This document shows positions 1 to 11,017 of a DNA stretch of 64,000 nucleotides, piece by piece. The notes under the pieces were generated by a model. That model worked only from the letters and a program-made list of their open reading frames with translations, was not told the DNA's origin and did no database searches. Positions within the stretch are counted from its first letter, which is position 1; each line of letters starts with the position of its first letter. The DNA lies in the NCBI GenBank assembly GCA_038503035.1, contig JAVSML010000032.1, positions 959,486 through 1,023,485 of the forward strand, read 5' to 3'. The stretch comes from Crocodylus rhombifer (Eukaryota > Chordata > Crocodylia > Crocodylidae). Made by a program: the position numbers and the translations under genes.

Positions 1-1784
1 CTAAGGCATTTCATTTAAACATACTCCTAGCTAATGCTTATAAAGACTCAGCTACTGCAGGAACAGACACCACTGAGAAAATATGCACCCTGAAAGGCTG
101 CAATCATCCATACACATAAGAGTTGCATTATCACCTAGAGGGCATGTCTATTTGACACAAGGCAGTGCAGTGCTTATAGCCAGAGCTTATTGGTATGCGT
201 GCAGCACTGAACTAGCAGAGCTGTGCTGCTTCTGGTTCAGGACTAAGGATGCAAGGAGCCAACATGAAGTCTCTCAGGCTATTACTATCTTAGGTTTTGT
301 AGGGGAGGCAAAGATTTCTTAGAGTGATATCTTTTAGACCAACTGCATTGTTGTGATAGAGTTACACTGTATAGATATACCTGCGAGAGAAAAGGGATAG
401 CTGCTTTTGCATACAGTACAAGTATACACTTCACCAGATAAAGGAGGGGTTTCTTAGGAACACCCAGTGATGGAAGGTTGATTGGGGTGAGGTAAAGAAA
501 AAAAAAGTGTTTGAACCGTACTTAGTAAGACCTGTAGGTCATAACATGGCAATTTGTCTTACTACCTCAGAACTGCAGGCAGCTAAGTAGTGAGTGAGTG
601 CCTCATCAAAGTTCCAGTTTGTTTGTGACTCCAGGCCAGTCATTTATACCATTTTTGCAATGGGCCTTAGAAATATTGCAGACAGAGCACAAAATATTCC
701 ACTCCTGGTGTAACAGCCTGTGCACTTCGTTGTCCTCCATCTCATTCCGGTTATAGCTTGAAGCTTCCGCTGGCTGGAGCAGACTGCATAATTGTTTTAG
801 TTCATTTGTTAACCATAATTGTTTTTCCCTAGCCTCTTTCTCTTTGTTTTGATGTACGCTATATAACTTGGCCTGTAAAAGATGCGACTAGTAATTCCTG
901 CAGTTTGGTCAGGGACAGGGCAATTGCGTCATTATATTCAAGATAATTCTTTAGTTTGTGTCTCAGGCACCGATCTCATGTTTTAGTCAGGCAAAAGAGA
1001 AATGCTAAGATGTATGGGAGCTTCAAGAACTTTGCTCTAGCTATATCTGCCTCTCCACAACCCAATGGGACTATAGCTGTGATTGTCAACCTTTTAGAGT
1101 CAAGGCACCTTTTGCTAGACTGCCCTATCTGCCACAGAAAATGCAATCTGTTAGCTTTCACTCATTTTTTGACTAGCGAAAAATAACAGCAATTTGTCTT
1201 GCAAAGAACTGGGAAGAACACATCAGGTCAGAATGTTATAGATCCTATGGATTCCTCTTTGAAATCTCTGGGTTTATCTTGTGAATCATGTGCAGGTGTT
1301 TGCACGCATAACAGTGCTAATATTGCTCAGCACCCTTAAAAGGATCGCACAGCACCCTCACAGCACCCTGCTTGACAATTACTGAAGTGGGGTATGGAAA
1401 AAACCTGTTGCAGTACGTACAAAAATTTGTATTAACTCAATGGGAAATTAGAAATAACATGATCTGGAATGACTATCATGTGGAAGGAATGTAATATAAT
1501 GATATAATTCCTTTTGGAAGCAAGAAATTTCTGGAAGTCTTACTTAGTGAGCCAATGTCAGAATTGTACTCTAGAACTACAAGATCTGATACAAATGCCT
1601 CTGAAGTCAAGGAGAACTTTTCCACTGCCTCCACTGTATCTTGGATAAGACCTCCAGTGTTCACATTCTTATGGGAAAGGATGATTAACCTTTTAGCTTT
1701 AAGTGAAACGTTTCCACAATCAATTTACTACTGATACAGAGCGTGGTATATTATGATACAGAGCTTGGAGACTGTATACTAGAA
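1..1784. other. No gene recognised
   Basis: The open frames here are short, lack recognisable motifs and occur on both strands. The only repeat I can tie to elsewhere in the window is the short piece near 268-350. The stretch looks like ordinary AT-rich noncoding DNA. Confidence 0.6.
268..350 (+). repeat. Short interspersed repeat, copy 1 of 3
   Basis: A segment beginning GGCAAAGATTTCTT and running through GTGATATCTTTTA recurs in similar form at about 55440-55515 (+) and, reverse complemented, at about 56595-56645. Three diverged copies in one window indicate an interspersed repeat. The full length and class cannot be set from these copies. Confidence 0.5.
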
Positions 1785-2115
1785 CAGGGGTGGCCAACCT
1801 GTGGCACATGTGCCTTAATTGGCATGGGTAACCATATGACAGATCAGTGAGGGGACAGGTAGCACAGTGGCAGATAGGGCAGGGAGAAGAAAGAAGAACC
1901 ACAGATTGAGCAGGGGAAGGGGACTCGAGTGGCAGCTGGGGAGAGCGCAAGGCATATTTGCAGCACACCTTCTAAAAAGTTGACACCACCCCCCCAACTG
2001 CTCTGGCATATGGCGGACTTATCACACATGGTCATATTCTTCTGTTGCAGAGAAACAGGCATAGATGGTCCTTTCACATGTCTTCCCATCACCTGTGTCC
2101 TTCATCCTGTGCCCT
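1785..2115 (+). mobile_element. Probable nonautonomous hAT-type element, left end clear
   Basis: The block opens with CAGGGGTGGCCAACCTGTGG, which has the look of hAT terminal repeats in amniote genomes (CAGGGGTGG...). I could not find a matching right end or a clear 8-bp target duplication, so the right boundary is a guess. No coding capacity is visible. Confidence 0.4.
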
Positions 2116-2489
2116 GTTAACTGGGACATCCATGCTATGTAACAAATTAATATCCTGAATTTGTATAATATCAGTATTTCTCCAAAAATAAAATTGCTTG
2201 TATGCTTGGCTTCTTTGGATAAGTCATGCCCTATACAAGCCATGGCATGAATTTCTGAAGGGGCCCATTTTTCACTAGATTATGTATTTATTTAACGCAG
2301 CATTTACACTGAAGCCAAGTGTAGAGAAAGTGTATAGAGGAGTGTATGGTGTTCTTTTGGGACAATGGATTCCAAAAATATATACAGTGCTTAACAAGAA
2401 GGAAATATGGATTTTTAAGGTGATTCTCATATATCTTTCAAAGTCCAGAAGACTTCTTAAAGCAAAGTGAAAAATAAAAGATCAAAAAA

Positions 2490-2504
2490 AAGAAAGAAAG
2501 AAAG
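2490..2504. repeat. (AAAG)n tract at the 3' end of Tx1-like copy 1
   Basis: About three AAAG units abut the 3' terminus of the minus-strand LINE, whose last bases read ACTTTGACTTTTA on the plus strand. The same tract and terminus recur at 11021-11048. Confidence 0.8.
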
Positions 2505-2584
2505 ACTTTGACTTTTAATTACTTTATTCAGGGGTTCAGGTATACAAAAATGGTGGCTGCTTACAAAACGAAAACACAAACAAA

Positions 2585-2706
2585 TTGCTACCAAACCAAA
2601 CCAAACCACCAAACCAAACCACCAAACCAAACCAAACCAAATCACCCCACCAAAACAAACCAAAACAAACCAAACCAAAACCACCAAACCAAACCAAACC
2701 AAACCA
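2585..2706. repeat. (CCAAA)n-type microsatellite
   Basis: Imperfect repeats of CCAAA/ACCAAACC fill this stretch. They create a spurious plus-strand frame rich in Gln, Thr, Lys and Pro and a Trp/Phe/Gly/Leu-rich frame on the other strand. Confidence 0.85.
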
Positions 2707-2894
2707 AGAATATCATATCATTGCATCCAACACATCACACTGTGACAGACACCTTCACTGCTGTCACGGAGTCACGTAAGTGCCCCGTGACTGTGAGGGT
2801 GATTGGCAGAGCTGCCAATCACCCGGGCAGCTCAGGTGACGGTTACCAGGGCGACCAGGCGGGTCACATGGCCAGAAGGGGGCAGGGCCAGACC

Positions 2895-2903
2895 TTTATA
2901 AAC
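2895..2903 (+). promoter_or_regulatory. TATA-like box in the LTR-like block
   Basis: TTTATAAAC lies about 150 bp inside the TGTGACAG start of the block, where an LTR promoter would be expected. Only the motif and its spacing support this. Confidence 0.3.
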
Positions 2904-3429
2904 AGCTTAGGCCGGAGCCTGCCTCACAGTTCCCTTCTGGCTGCTGCAGGAGCAGGAGCTCTGTGGCTGAGCTGAGTGGCCTGAGTTAGTGGTCGCAGCC
3001 TTATCACACTAACCGGCTGCGATGATGCGGGGAACAAGAACACCCTGAAGGGAGGTAGGATTGAGAGCGCTGGTGGGGCTTGGAGTTTATGGTTTGGAGT
3101 ACGGAGCCTCTGTGTTTATGTTACAGCCAGATGGCTTGAGCTTATGTTACAGTTTGCACCGGAGGACCAGGTGAGGCTGCAGGGGAGTGAGGAGGCCTCA
3201 CGGGGGCTCCCCAGCAGCTTGGGGGTTCCCGGTGCCCAGTAGGGGCGCAGTGCCAGCAGGGCACTATTGTCGGTGCCAGAGAGGCACCGTATTGTGCCAG
3301 GGAGGCGCGGTGTGCAGGGTTGCAGACCCCAGCCCATAAGGGCAGTGTTTTGCCTAGTGGGGCAACTGGACCCAGAGAAGGGTCAAGGGACAGGCACGGC
3401 GGCGATCGCCTGTGCCCCTAGCGTGCGGC

Positions 3430-3550
3430 GCGCGGTGTCGGCCCCTGAGAGGGCAAGGCTCCAGGGCGGGGCAGAGACGGGGCACGAGGCGCGCGGTGTC
3501 GGCCCCTGAGAGGGCAAGGCCCCAGGGCAGGGCAGAACAAGCGAGGTAGC
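3430..3550. repeat. 61-bp tandem duplication
   Basis: A unit starting CGCGGTGTCGGCCCCTGAGA occurs at 3430 and again at 3491 with few differences, giving two units of a 61-bp period in GC-rich DNA. Confidence 0.8.
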
Positions 3551-3553
3551 GAG

Positions 3554-3563
3554 NNNNNNNNNN
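3554..3563. other. Assembly gap (10 N)
   Basis: Ten Ns sit at the left edge of the 84-bp tandem array. A short fixed-size gap here suggests unresolved repeat copies, so the real array length is unknown. Confidence 0.95.
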
Positions 3564-3860
3564 AGACCCAAGGGCGCCGGGATTAGGGCGGCGGTAGCGA
3601 GCCAGACCCAGGGGGCGCCAGTGATTAGCCGGATGCCAGCGAGAACCCGGCCCAAGGGTGCTGGTATTGGGGCGGCGGTAGCGAGCCGGACCCAGGGGGC
3701 ACCAGCGATTAGCCGGACACCGGCGAGAACCTGGCCCAAGGCCGCCGGCATCAGGGCGGCGGTAGCAAGCTGGCCCAAGGGTGCCGGTATTAGGCGCCAG
3801 TATTAGGCGGTGGTAGCGAGCCGGACCCAGGGGGCGCCAGCGATTAACCAGACGCCGGCG
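3564..3860. repeat. 84-bp minisatellite
   Basis: The landmark GCGGCGGTAGCGA begins at 3588, 3672 and, with one change, 3756: a regular 84-bp period. A shorter, damaged unit follows at 3807. The period is a multiple of three, so frames stay open across it without implying a protein. Confidence 0.85.
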
Positions 3861-5210
3861 AGACAGGCCCAGGGCGCAGGGAGCGGGCTGGAGATAGGAG
3901 CCCGGCCCAAGGGGGCGCCAGGTGGGCGAGGAGCCCAGGGTGCCCGAGAGAGTGAACGAGGGCACCCGAGGGGTGAGGGACCATACAAACGTCCCCAGAA
4001 CAGCTGGGAGGCTTGGGGTGTGCTGAAGGGGAGGTTTGGAGGCACACATAGCCCTTAAGGCGGGGCGCATATAGATACCCCATTTAGGAGTAGGGGCAGG
4101 AACATCGGTACCATCCACTAGGGAAACAGAGGCAGCCTCCCATACAACTTATTGGTCATCAAAGTCGTGGCGGGCGAGATTCTGAGGGTGCTAAGTTCAC
4201 CCTAACGTGACGATAGGGGGCGCTAGGGAGTTCACGGCCGCTCCTAGGCCCCACGCCCTCACAACTGCATTTCACGCCGTGTCTTACATGCTAATTTTGT
4301 GGTCGGAAAGCCGGCCACACAGTCATAACTATATAGATAAATAATTCATACCCTGCTCCATCCCATCATACACGTAACAAAACCTTCAACTTCCCACACA
4401 AAAAGAAAGCAAAAAAGCAGCCTGGTGAGGGCCCAGGATGCAGCACGAGCTGGAAGTCGTAGTTTGACACCGAGCCAGCCCGGTCGCCCAGACCAGTCAT
4501 GACATCAGAGCGCGTATTTGAGATAGCCATCCTCCACCTGGGCACAAGGGCCCAGCGTGTCTCAAAGGCAGGCACCGCCCGCCAGAGCACAGTGTGCTCA
4601 AACTCCAGCGAGAGGTGTGCCTGCACCAGGAGGCAGAAAAGCTGCAGGGCATCATCTGAGCCGGTCCCGGGAAGCCGGTTCTGGCAGCTCTTGAGGATGG
4701 CCAACTTGGCCTGACCCAGTACAAAGTTGGCCAGGCAGACGGGGCCCCTCTCAGCTGCCCGGTACGGGCAGGAGCACACGTAGGTGGTCTCCGAAAAGCT
4801 CCTGCCCAGAGCCTGCAGCAGCAGCCCAAGGGTGACAAAGAGTGCCTGAAGGCGGGGGCAGTCCAGGAAAGCATGAAAGAGGGTCTCCTCAACACCCCCC
4901 GGGCAGAAGGGACAGGCCGTCGAGGCGGCTGGGTCCAAGTGGGACGCAAACGTGCCAGTGGCTAGGATGCCGTGCAGCAACCGTCACTGCAGGTCACCAG
5001 TCTTCTTGGCGATTGGCAGCTTATACAATGTGCGCCACGCTGGGTGGGCCGGTGGGGAACCTGGCGGCCCCAGGCGCCGTCGCCACGGTGTATCGGGGCA
5101 GCCTGCCAGCACTTGGGCGTGGTGGGCATGGATCACCCAGGCGTATAAACCTCTACGCAACAGAGAATCAAAAGGACAACCCGTGTCACTGTCAGGAGGC
5201 ACAAGGAGCA

Positions 5211-6644
5211 TCAGCAGGGTGCCAGGGCCGCCAGCCAGATCGTCGGCCACGGCTGGGGTGACTGGTAACGCAGGGAAAGCCTCGCTCGGGGCATCCTCAG
5301 TGCAAGGGACCCGGCCCGCCCAGAGATGGTCCTCCAGGGCGGTGCCACCTCCAATGGGAGGGCAGCCCAGATGTCACACTGGAGACGGCCCACGTTGCAA
5401 ACGGAGCGCATGCCCAGTCGGCTGCTCAAGGCCTCGGGTGAGAGCCAGGCTGACCGAGCGGGGTCAAGGAGGTGGCCCAGGCAGAGAACATGCGCCTGAA
5501 TGAGAGCGGCCGTGAGACTGGCAGAGGCCAGGCTCGGCACGGGGCGCCTCAGCGCTGTGTTGTGCACTAGGGGTTCCCCCAGCAACTGAGGGAATTGGAG
5601 GTGACGGGCCTGGGACTGGGGGTGGAAAGGGGTTTGCCAGGCTCGTACCACGCTACAGTAAAAGGCTGGAAGCACGGCCCAGTTCAAAAGCATGAGGTCC
5701 AGCAGGAAGAGCTCCCGGTCAAAGCCGAGGGCCCCCACCCTCTGCAAAAACCAGCATGCCAGGTGTTGCCAAGGTGGGCGCTCCTCGCTGTACAGGAGTT
5801 GCTGGAGGGCCTGGAGACGGAAGGAGACCACCCTGCTCACCAGGTCAACCAAACTCTGGCTCCCCTCAGTCACAGGTAGGTAAAGAACAGGTCGTGGGAG
5901 CCAATGGCGCCCGTCCCAGAAGAAGTCAACCAGGAGGCGCTGGAGTCTCTCGAGCAGGTCCTCTGGCGGATCGAGTATGGCGCACCGATGCCACAGGCTC
6001 GCCGCCACTACGTTGTTCACGATGAGGACGCGTCCACGGTAAGAGAGGCTGGGTAGGCGCCAGTGCCACCTTTGTAGGTGGGCCTTCACTCCTTCCTCGA
6101 GGCCTTCCCAGTTGCGCGCCATGAAGGTCGGTGGCCCCAGGAACATGCCCAGGATCTTAAGGCCCTCGTGGCGCCAGCTGAGGCCCCCGGGCAAGGCCGG
6201 GGGGGTCGTGGCGATCCACTCTCCAAGCAGCAGGGTATCGCTCTTGGCCCAGTTGATATGGGCCAAAGAGGCACGTTCATAAGCTCGCTGGCAGGCTGTC
6301 GGGGCCTCCATGTCTTCCTGGCTGTTAAGGAAGATGGTCACATCGTCTGCGTATGCTGAGAGGCACAGTGGAGGGGCAAGGGACGGGCCCACGGCTGGTG
6401 GCAAGGCCACACCGCTCAGGCGGCGCCACAGCGCATGCAGCAGTGGCTCAATGGCCAGGGCATAGAGCATGCCCAACAGGGGGCAGCCCTGACGGATGCC
6501 TCTGCGAGTGGGGAATGGGGCACAGAGCATGCCGTTCACCTTGGGCAGGCTGGAAGTGTCTCGATACAAGACCTGGAGGGCGCCGGTGAAAAGGGGCCCA
6601 AAGCCAAAGGCCTCCAGGATCCGAAAGAGGTAGGCGTGGTCCAC
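5211..6644 (-). pseudogene. RT palm/thumb segment of ORF2 copy 1
   Basis: This is the longest uninterrupted piece of ORF2, 477 codons. It holds the RT motif with RRGIRQGCPL (motif B), LSAYADDVTIF (motif C, two catalytic aspartates) and conserved downstream sequence. The first Met is internal and is not a real start; the frame continues upstream to the stop at 6744-6746. The segment aligns collinearly with 13.2-14.8 kb in copy 2, clearly diverged, so the two copies are not a recent duplication. Confidence 0.8.
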
Positions 6645-7913
6645 CCGGTCAAAGGCTTTCTCCTGGTCCAGGGAGAGAAGGCCAACGTCCAGGCCAAAGA
6701 GTTCGCTGGCTGTAAGTAGGTCACGCAGCAGAAACAGGTTGTCTTAGATGGTTCTGCCCGGCACGCAGTAGCTCTGCTCAGGCCCAGTGATGGAGGCCAT
6801 GACAGTGCGGAGGCGGGTGGCCAGCGCCTTGGCCAGGATCTTGTAATCCGCGCACAGCAGGGAGACTGGCCGCTAGTTCTTAATGCAGCCAAGGTCTCCT
6901 TTCTTGGGCAGCAGCGTGAGCACTGCGCGGCGGCAACTGATCGGCAAGACCTTGTTGGCAAGACTCTCCTGGAAAACGCGCAGGAGGCAGGGGCTGAGAA
7001 GAGGCCAGAAAGCCTTGCAGAACTCCGCAGGTAGCCCGTCGAGGCCTGGGGCTTTGCTGGAGGCAAGGCCAGCTGTGGCTGCTGCCAGCTCCACCAGAGA
7101 CAACTCCTGCTCAAGCTCGCCGGCCTCCAGGGCACCAAGGTGCGGCAGGCCCGCATGGAGTTCCCGCGCGGCGTCAGGGCAGGATGGCTCAGCTGCAAAC
7201 AGGTCACAATAGAAAGCAACAGTATGCTCACGTACTTTACCTGGGTCAGTGATGACCTGGCCCTCAGAGGTCTTGAGGTGATCTAAGACTTTGCTCGCTG
7301 CCCGCTGTCGCTCCAGGTTGAAAAAGAAGCGGGTCGGGGCATCCGTTTCGGCCAGCTCTTGGCAGCAGGCGCGGATCCTCACTCCACAGGCCGCACTCTC
7401 TGCCAAGTCACGCAGGCACTTCTTCCGGAAACGGAGGCTCTCGCACAGCACCGCATCACTGCTGGCTGCCAGCAGGGCAGCCTCGAGCTATACCACGTCC
7501 TCCTCCAGCTCTCTGATACGGCGGCACAGTTCATTTGTGGCCAGCTGAGTGTACTGCTGGCAAAAGGCCCGAATCTGTACCTTGCCCACATCCCACCATA
7601 GCTTCCAGGAGGAGTAATTCGGTCTTGTAGCCTCCCAGCCCCACCAAAAGTTGGCAAAGCAGTCCCGGAAGTAAGAGTCTTGAAGCAGGCTGACGTTGAA
7701 GCATCAATAAGGCGCTCGTGTGCAGGTTCTCCCTGGCAGGCTCAGTTCACAAAAAGCTAGGCCGTGGTCTGACAGGCCCAAGGGAACGATGCAGCTGCTG
7801 CATAGGAGTGGCAGGTGGCGCCTGGTGACATAAATGCGGTCAAGGCGGGCCATAGTGAGACCCCCGGCACTCATCCTGGCCCAGGTGTACTGGCGCGTGT
7901 CGGGGTGCAGGGC

Positions 7914-8462
7914 TCACCAGACGTCGACGAGGCCTGCAGTCTCCAAGACGGACTGCAGCTTGCGGGCTGAGGGCAGGTGAGGCTCAGGCCCTGTATGGTT
8001 GAGCAGGGTATTGGTGGTACAATTAAAGTCCCCATCTACAAGAAGCAGGTCGTTGTCCTTGCTGACGTCGCACAGAAAGCCGGCCAAGGTCTCAAAGAAA
8101 GTGACCCTCTCCTGGCCATCAGAAGGTGCATAAATGTTGCCGAGCAGCAGATGGTGTTGCGCTAGGGTGACGTGTACTGTCAACAGGCGGCCGGGGACAA
8201 CTGCTCGTGCCACTGCCGTGTCATGCTGTAGTTGTGATGATAGGAGAGTCGCAACCCCGGTGCTAAGGTTGGTGCCGTGACTCAAGAACACCTGGCCTTG
8301 CCAGGCAGCGTGCCAGGCCAACTGGTTGTGCCTGTCGGAGTGCGTCTCCTGGAGGAAGGCAACAGCCAGCCGCTTCTGGCGCAGGAGCTCCAGGACGGCC
8401 TCTTGCTTCACCGGATCTCGACAGCTGTTGATGTTAAAAGTGCCAATAGTTGTGGCTGCCAT
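7914..8462 (-). pseudogene. AP-type endonuclease N-terminus of ORF2 copy 1
   Basis: Residues 1-180 show the endonuclease signature of AP-clade LINEs: the Asn motif near the start (TFNINS), the Glu motif (LQETHSD) and the Asp-x-Asn motif (DGDFNC). The last catalytic block (LSDHG) lies past a stop at 7914-7916. Copy 2 lacks this domain because it is 5' truncated. Confidence 0.8.
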
Positions 8463-9357
8463 GGGTGTGAGTATGGGAGAGGAAGAGTGAGGTAAGGCGT
8501 AGATAAAAAGCAAGCCCCCAAGAGCTGAGTAAAGGCAGAGACAGGTCGAAAAGAAAAGGCCTATCGTGCCCTACTCTAGTCCAGGGACCCCGCCAGGCCC
8601 CACTCATCTCTCACCCACTGGGCGAGCTTCTCCAGATGATAGGCCATCTGCCTAGTGCCCAGATCTTGCTGTATGAGCTTGGCCGCAGCCCTGGCAGCCT
8701 TGATGAACACTTTAGGGTCCGCGCACCATTGGGTGATGCGCGCGCCACTATGTTCTTTTGTCCTTTCGTTTGCTTTAGAAAGGTCAAGAGCCCCACACAG
8801 TCATGACCAACCCAGGGGGGGTCTGCCATCATGGGCTGCACATTTCCCACAGAGGAGCGGCGAGGTCACACACTGGCTGGGAGTGCTGCATCCACATCCT
8901 CAATATTCAAGCCCATCAACCTCCTCTGATCGTCTAGGTCGAGGTCTGGCTCTTGAAGAGCAAGCCCCACCTTTGCGGGGGGAAAGGTCATCCCGCTCTC
9001 GAGGTCGCTTGCGACACTCAGAAAGCTGGATTTCCATCTCACAAGCCGCCTCATCTAATTCAGTGGCCTGGGACGTGACCAAGAGGTCAGCAGATTCCTC
9101 TGCTGCTTCCTGGGTCAGACCTCCGGAAGCGACACATTGTGCATACATCTTCTTGCCCCCCATCTCCGAGAGCTGGGAGATGGGCGAGGCGTTAAGGACC
9201 CCTGTCTTCGCCTCCCCCACCTCCAAACTGCCCTCATCCCCGGTCAGCAGAGTCGCTGATGTGACAGCCGGAGCAGGGCCGGGCTCTCCAGCAGGGGCCT
9301 CCCCAGCACCAGCTGAAGAAGGCCCCGGGGGGGTGGGGAGTCCTGAGGGGTCCCTTT

Positions 9358-9390
9358 CACTTTCTTCTTCTTCTTCTTCTTCTTCTGCTT
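9358..9390. repeat. (TTC)n microsatellite within ORF1
   Basis: A TTC/CTT repeat of about 30 bp encodes a run of lysines on the minus strand in ORF1. Confidence 0.8.
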
Positions 9391-9843
9391 TGTGGCAGAT
9401 GACCCATCCTTTACAGAGGATGGGCCAGACTGTGTCTGGCCTGTCTCCCCAGATCCAGCCACCTCAGCCAAAGCTGTGATGGAGGGCAACTTGCAGGAGG
9501 CCTGATTCCCGTCGTCCGACAGGGCCTCAGTGCCACAATCGCTGACCACCCCAGCCTCGATCGGGGAGGTCAGAGCAGGCAGGGTGGAAGCGGAAGCATC
9601 CGCTTCTCCCCCTGGTGGGGGTGGGCACCGTAGGTGAATGAGTGGGGGGGAGGGTCAGGGCCTAGCCCCAGCCCCTCCGCCGGACGACACTCCTACACCA
9701 GAGACTTCAGCCCCCTCAGATGGAACAGGGGCAGGAGGAGGTCGGGAAAGACTCTCGGTCTCACCGTGTGGGGCCTGCATCCCAGAAGTGGATGGGCCGT
9801 CCGTCAGTGTTGCTGTAGTCACCGACATTTTGGCCGTTTTTTT

Positions 9844-9844
<1 letters not shown>

Positions 9845-9882
<38 letters not shown>
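9845..9882. repeat. Homopolymer of about 38 C
   Basis: An uninterrupted C run immediately follows a T run in the ORF1 region and would encode poly-Gly on the minus strand just after the CCHC knuckle. Its length is likely to be unreliable in assembly. Confidence 0.9.
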
Positions 9883-9883
<1 letters not shown>

Positions 9884-10499
9884 TGGGCACTGAGCTGCTA
9901 GGTGGGAAGAGCTTCCACACTGAAAACACGTGGTCTCCCCACAAGAAAAATAAATCACATACCTCCGCCCGTTGGCCAAGAGGTTCAAGGACTGAGGCAG
10001 AGACCATGAGCCCTCCCTAAAGAGCATGAAAACCTGCCTTCAAAAAGACAGGACATGACTCAGTTTGGGGTTTTTACTCCCTATGGTCAACCGGCAAATG
10101 GGACGCATAAGCACCCCATAGGGCTCAAGTATCCTGGCGAGGTCTCGATCGGTCACGTGCAGAGGCACATTAGAAATCACCACCCTCACCGCTAGGGTGT
10201 CTAGGGGGGTGACAAAATAATGTGCGCCCGCAATGTCCAGGTCCTCTACGCACACCCTATAGACTAGGGTGGGGTCGCTCAGGTAGATCATCGGGACCGT
10301 GTTGACACGACCTGTGTAACGGATGGTCTGCTGTCCCAAGAGACTAGCCAGAGCATCCACGCAGACCTCAACCCCAACGAAGGGAGGGGTGCGCACCCTC
10401 AACCCATAGGTAATGGGGAGGTTCTGGGAGGCATCCTCATGCCAGCTGCTGGGTGTAGGAGCAGCCATTCCTGATAGGACAGGGTTAATCCCCAACTCT

Positions 10500-11017
10500 A
10501 ACTAAGCAAAGCAACAATAAAAAAAGTTTATAGTAACTAAAAAAGATAAGTGTCCGGGAGGCGGCCACAAAACTCTAGATGGGAGGGGGGAAGGGGGCGG
10601 AAAAAAAAAAGCAGCTGGGGTTTGAAAAAGCGAAAAAAAAAAAAGAGGAAAACAAAAACGGGGAGAAGGGGTAATTAAGAGCACCCCACGGAAGGCAAGC
10701 TAATGGAAGATAACTCCCCGCTACAAGCAAGCAGAAAAGAAACAAAAGAGAGAGAGAGTGAGAAAGAGACACAGTAAGAAAGAAGGCTGCGAAGACAAAG
10801 AGACCGGACGCACGGGGGGATGGGACAAAGAGGAGAGAAAAGTGGGGAAAAAAGCTGCAACAGCAAGAAAAGAAAGAGGATGCAAGATAAACAGAGGCTA
10901 GAGACCTTTACACAGGTGGGAGTGAGAAAAGAAAAGAGATAGGAAGCTGGGGAGTCTTATGCTCAGGATGGCCCCACGCAGCTCCAAGCGAACCTGGTCC
11001 GGTACGTCCAAAGCAGA
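10500..11017 (-). other. 5' UTR of Tx1-like LINE copy 1
   Basis: The stretch is purine-rich on the plus strand (pyrimidine-rich on the LINE strand), with A, GAAA and GAGA runs, and has no credible coding sequence. It lies between the ORF1 start and the (AAAG)n junction with copy 2, so I read it as the leader of copy 1. Confidence 0.5.

Larger units (their letters stand above)
2741..4312 (+). mobile_element. GC-rich LTR-like or composite repeat inserted in the LINE 3' region
   Basis: The block starts TGTGACAGACACC, has a TATA-like TTTATAAAC at 2895-2903 downstream of GC-rich sequence, carries two tandem repeat arrays, and ends near GGCCACACA before LINE-like sequence resumes. Copy 2 of the LINE has only a short 3' UTR, so this block is extra. 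A TG...CA outline and a promoter-like segment suggest a solo LTR, but I found no exact target duplication, so the class is uncertain. Frames through it, including one crossing the Ns, look like translated repeats. Confidence 0.4.
4366..8462 (-). pseudogene. ORF2 of Tx1-like LINE copy 1 (endonuclease-RT), broken
   Basis: ORF2 would nick target DNA and copy the element RNA into it. The start is taken as the ATG at 8462, giving MAATTIGTFNINS. In order: AP-type endonuclease with TFNINS, LQETHS, GDFN and, after a stop, LSDHG near 7770; then RT with YADD near 6350; then a C-terminal CPFC...H...C motif near 4900. The span of about 1365 codons fits Tx1/L1-type ORF2. Breaks include in-frame stops at 7914-7916 (after VDVW), 6873-6875 (in KN*RPVSLL) and 6744-6746 (in TI*DN), plus a frame change between 5211 and 4980. 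The catalytic motifs survive, but no intact protein can be made. Confidence 0.8.
8577..10468 (-). pseudogene. ORF1 (gag-like RNA-binding protein) of Tx1-like LINE copy 1, broken
   Basis: ORF1 proteins of this group coat the element RNA. The frame is taken from MAAPTPSSWHED (10468) to the stop at 8577 after WGLAGSLD, about 630 codons. The N-terminal part contains LAVRVVISNVPLHVTDRDLA, which resembles an RRM-type fold; next comes a CCHC knuckle, CFQCGSSSHLAAQC, near 9900-9950; then a Lys-rich stretch near 9370 made by a TTC repeat; and a hydrophilic C-terminus. A frameshift near 10030, a 38-base C tract at 9845-9882 and later frame changes break it. ORF2 starts 115 bp downstream. Confidence 0.7.
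2505..11010 (-). mobile_element. Tx1-like non-LTR retrotransposon, copy 1, near full length
   Basis: The element reads right to left: a T-rich 5' UTR (about 11010-10470), ORF1 (10468-8577), ORF2 (8462-4366), and a 3' part ending at 2505 against (AAAG)n. ORF1 with an RRM-like N-terminal region plus a CCHC knuckle, followed by ORF2 with AP-type endonuclease, RT and a CCHC tail, is the layout of the Tx1/L1 group of LINEs. The 3' part is enlarged by a (CCAAA)n tract and a 1.5-kb GC-rich block. Both ORFs are broken by stops and frameshifts, so the copy is dead. The Tx1 assignment rests on domain order and recalled similarity, not on a search. Confidence 0.75.

Noticed and set aside
2508..2975. 155-codon plus-strand frame rich in Gln, Thr, Lys, Pro and Asn
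   Set aside because: Its first half is a translated (CCAAA)n microsatellite and the rest runs into the LTR-like block; no protein signal.
3564..3860. Regular repeats considered as a CRISPR array
   Set aside because: The units are contiguous 84-mers without spacers, in a vertebrate GC-rich minisatellite context.
3354..4118. 254-codon minus-strand frame across the N gap
   Set aside because: It is a translation of 61-bp and 84-bp tandem repeats and includes unknown residues from the Ns.
8655..9479. 274-codon plus-strand frame, Ser-rich
   Set aside because: Antisense to LINE ORF1; the Ser run is the TTC microsatellite.
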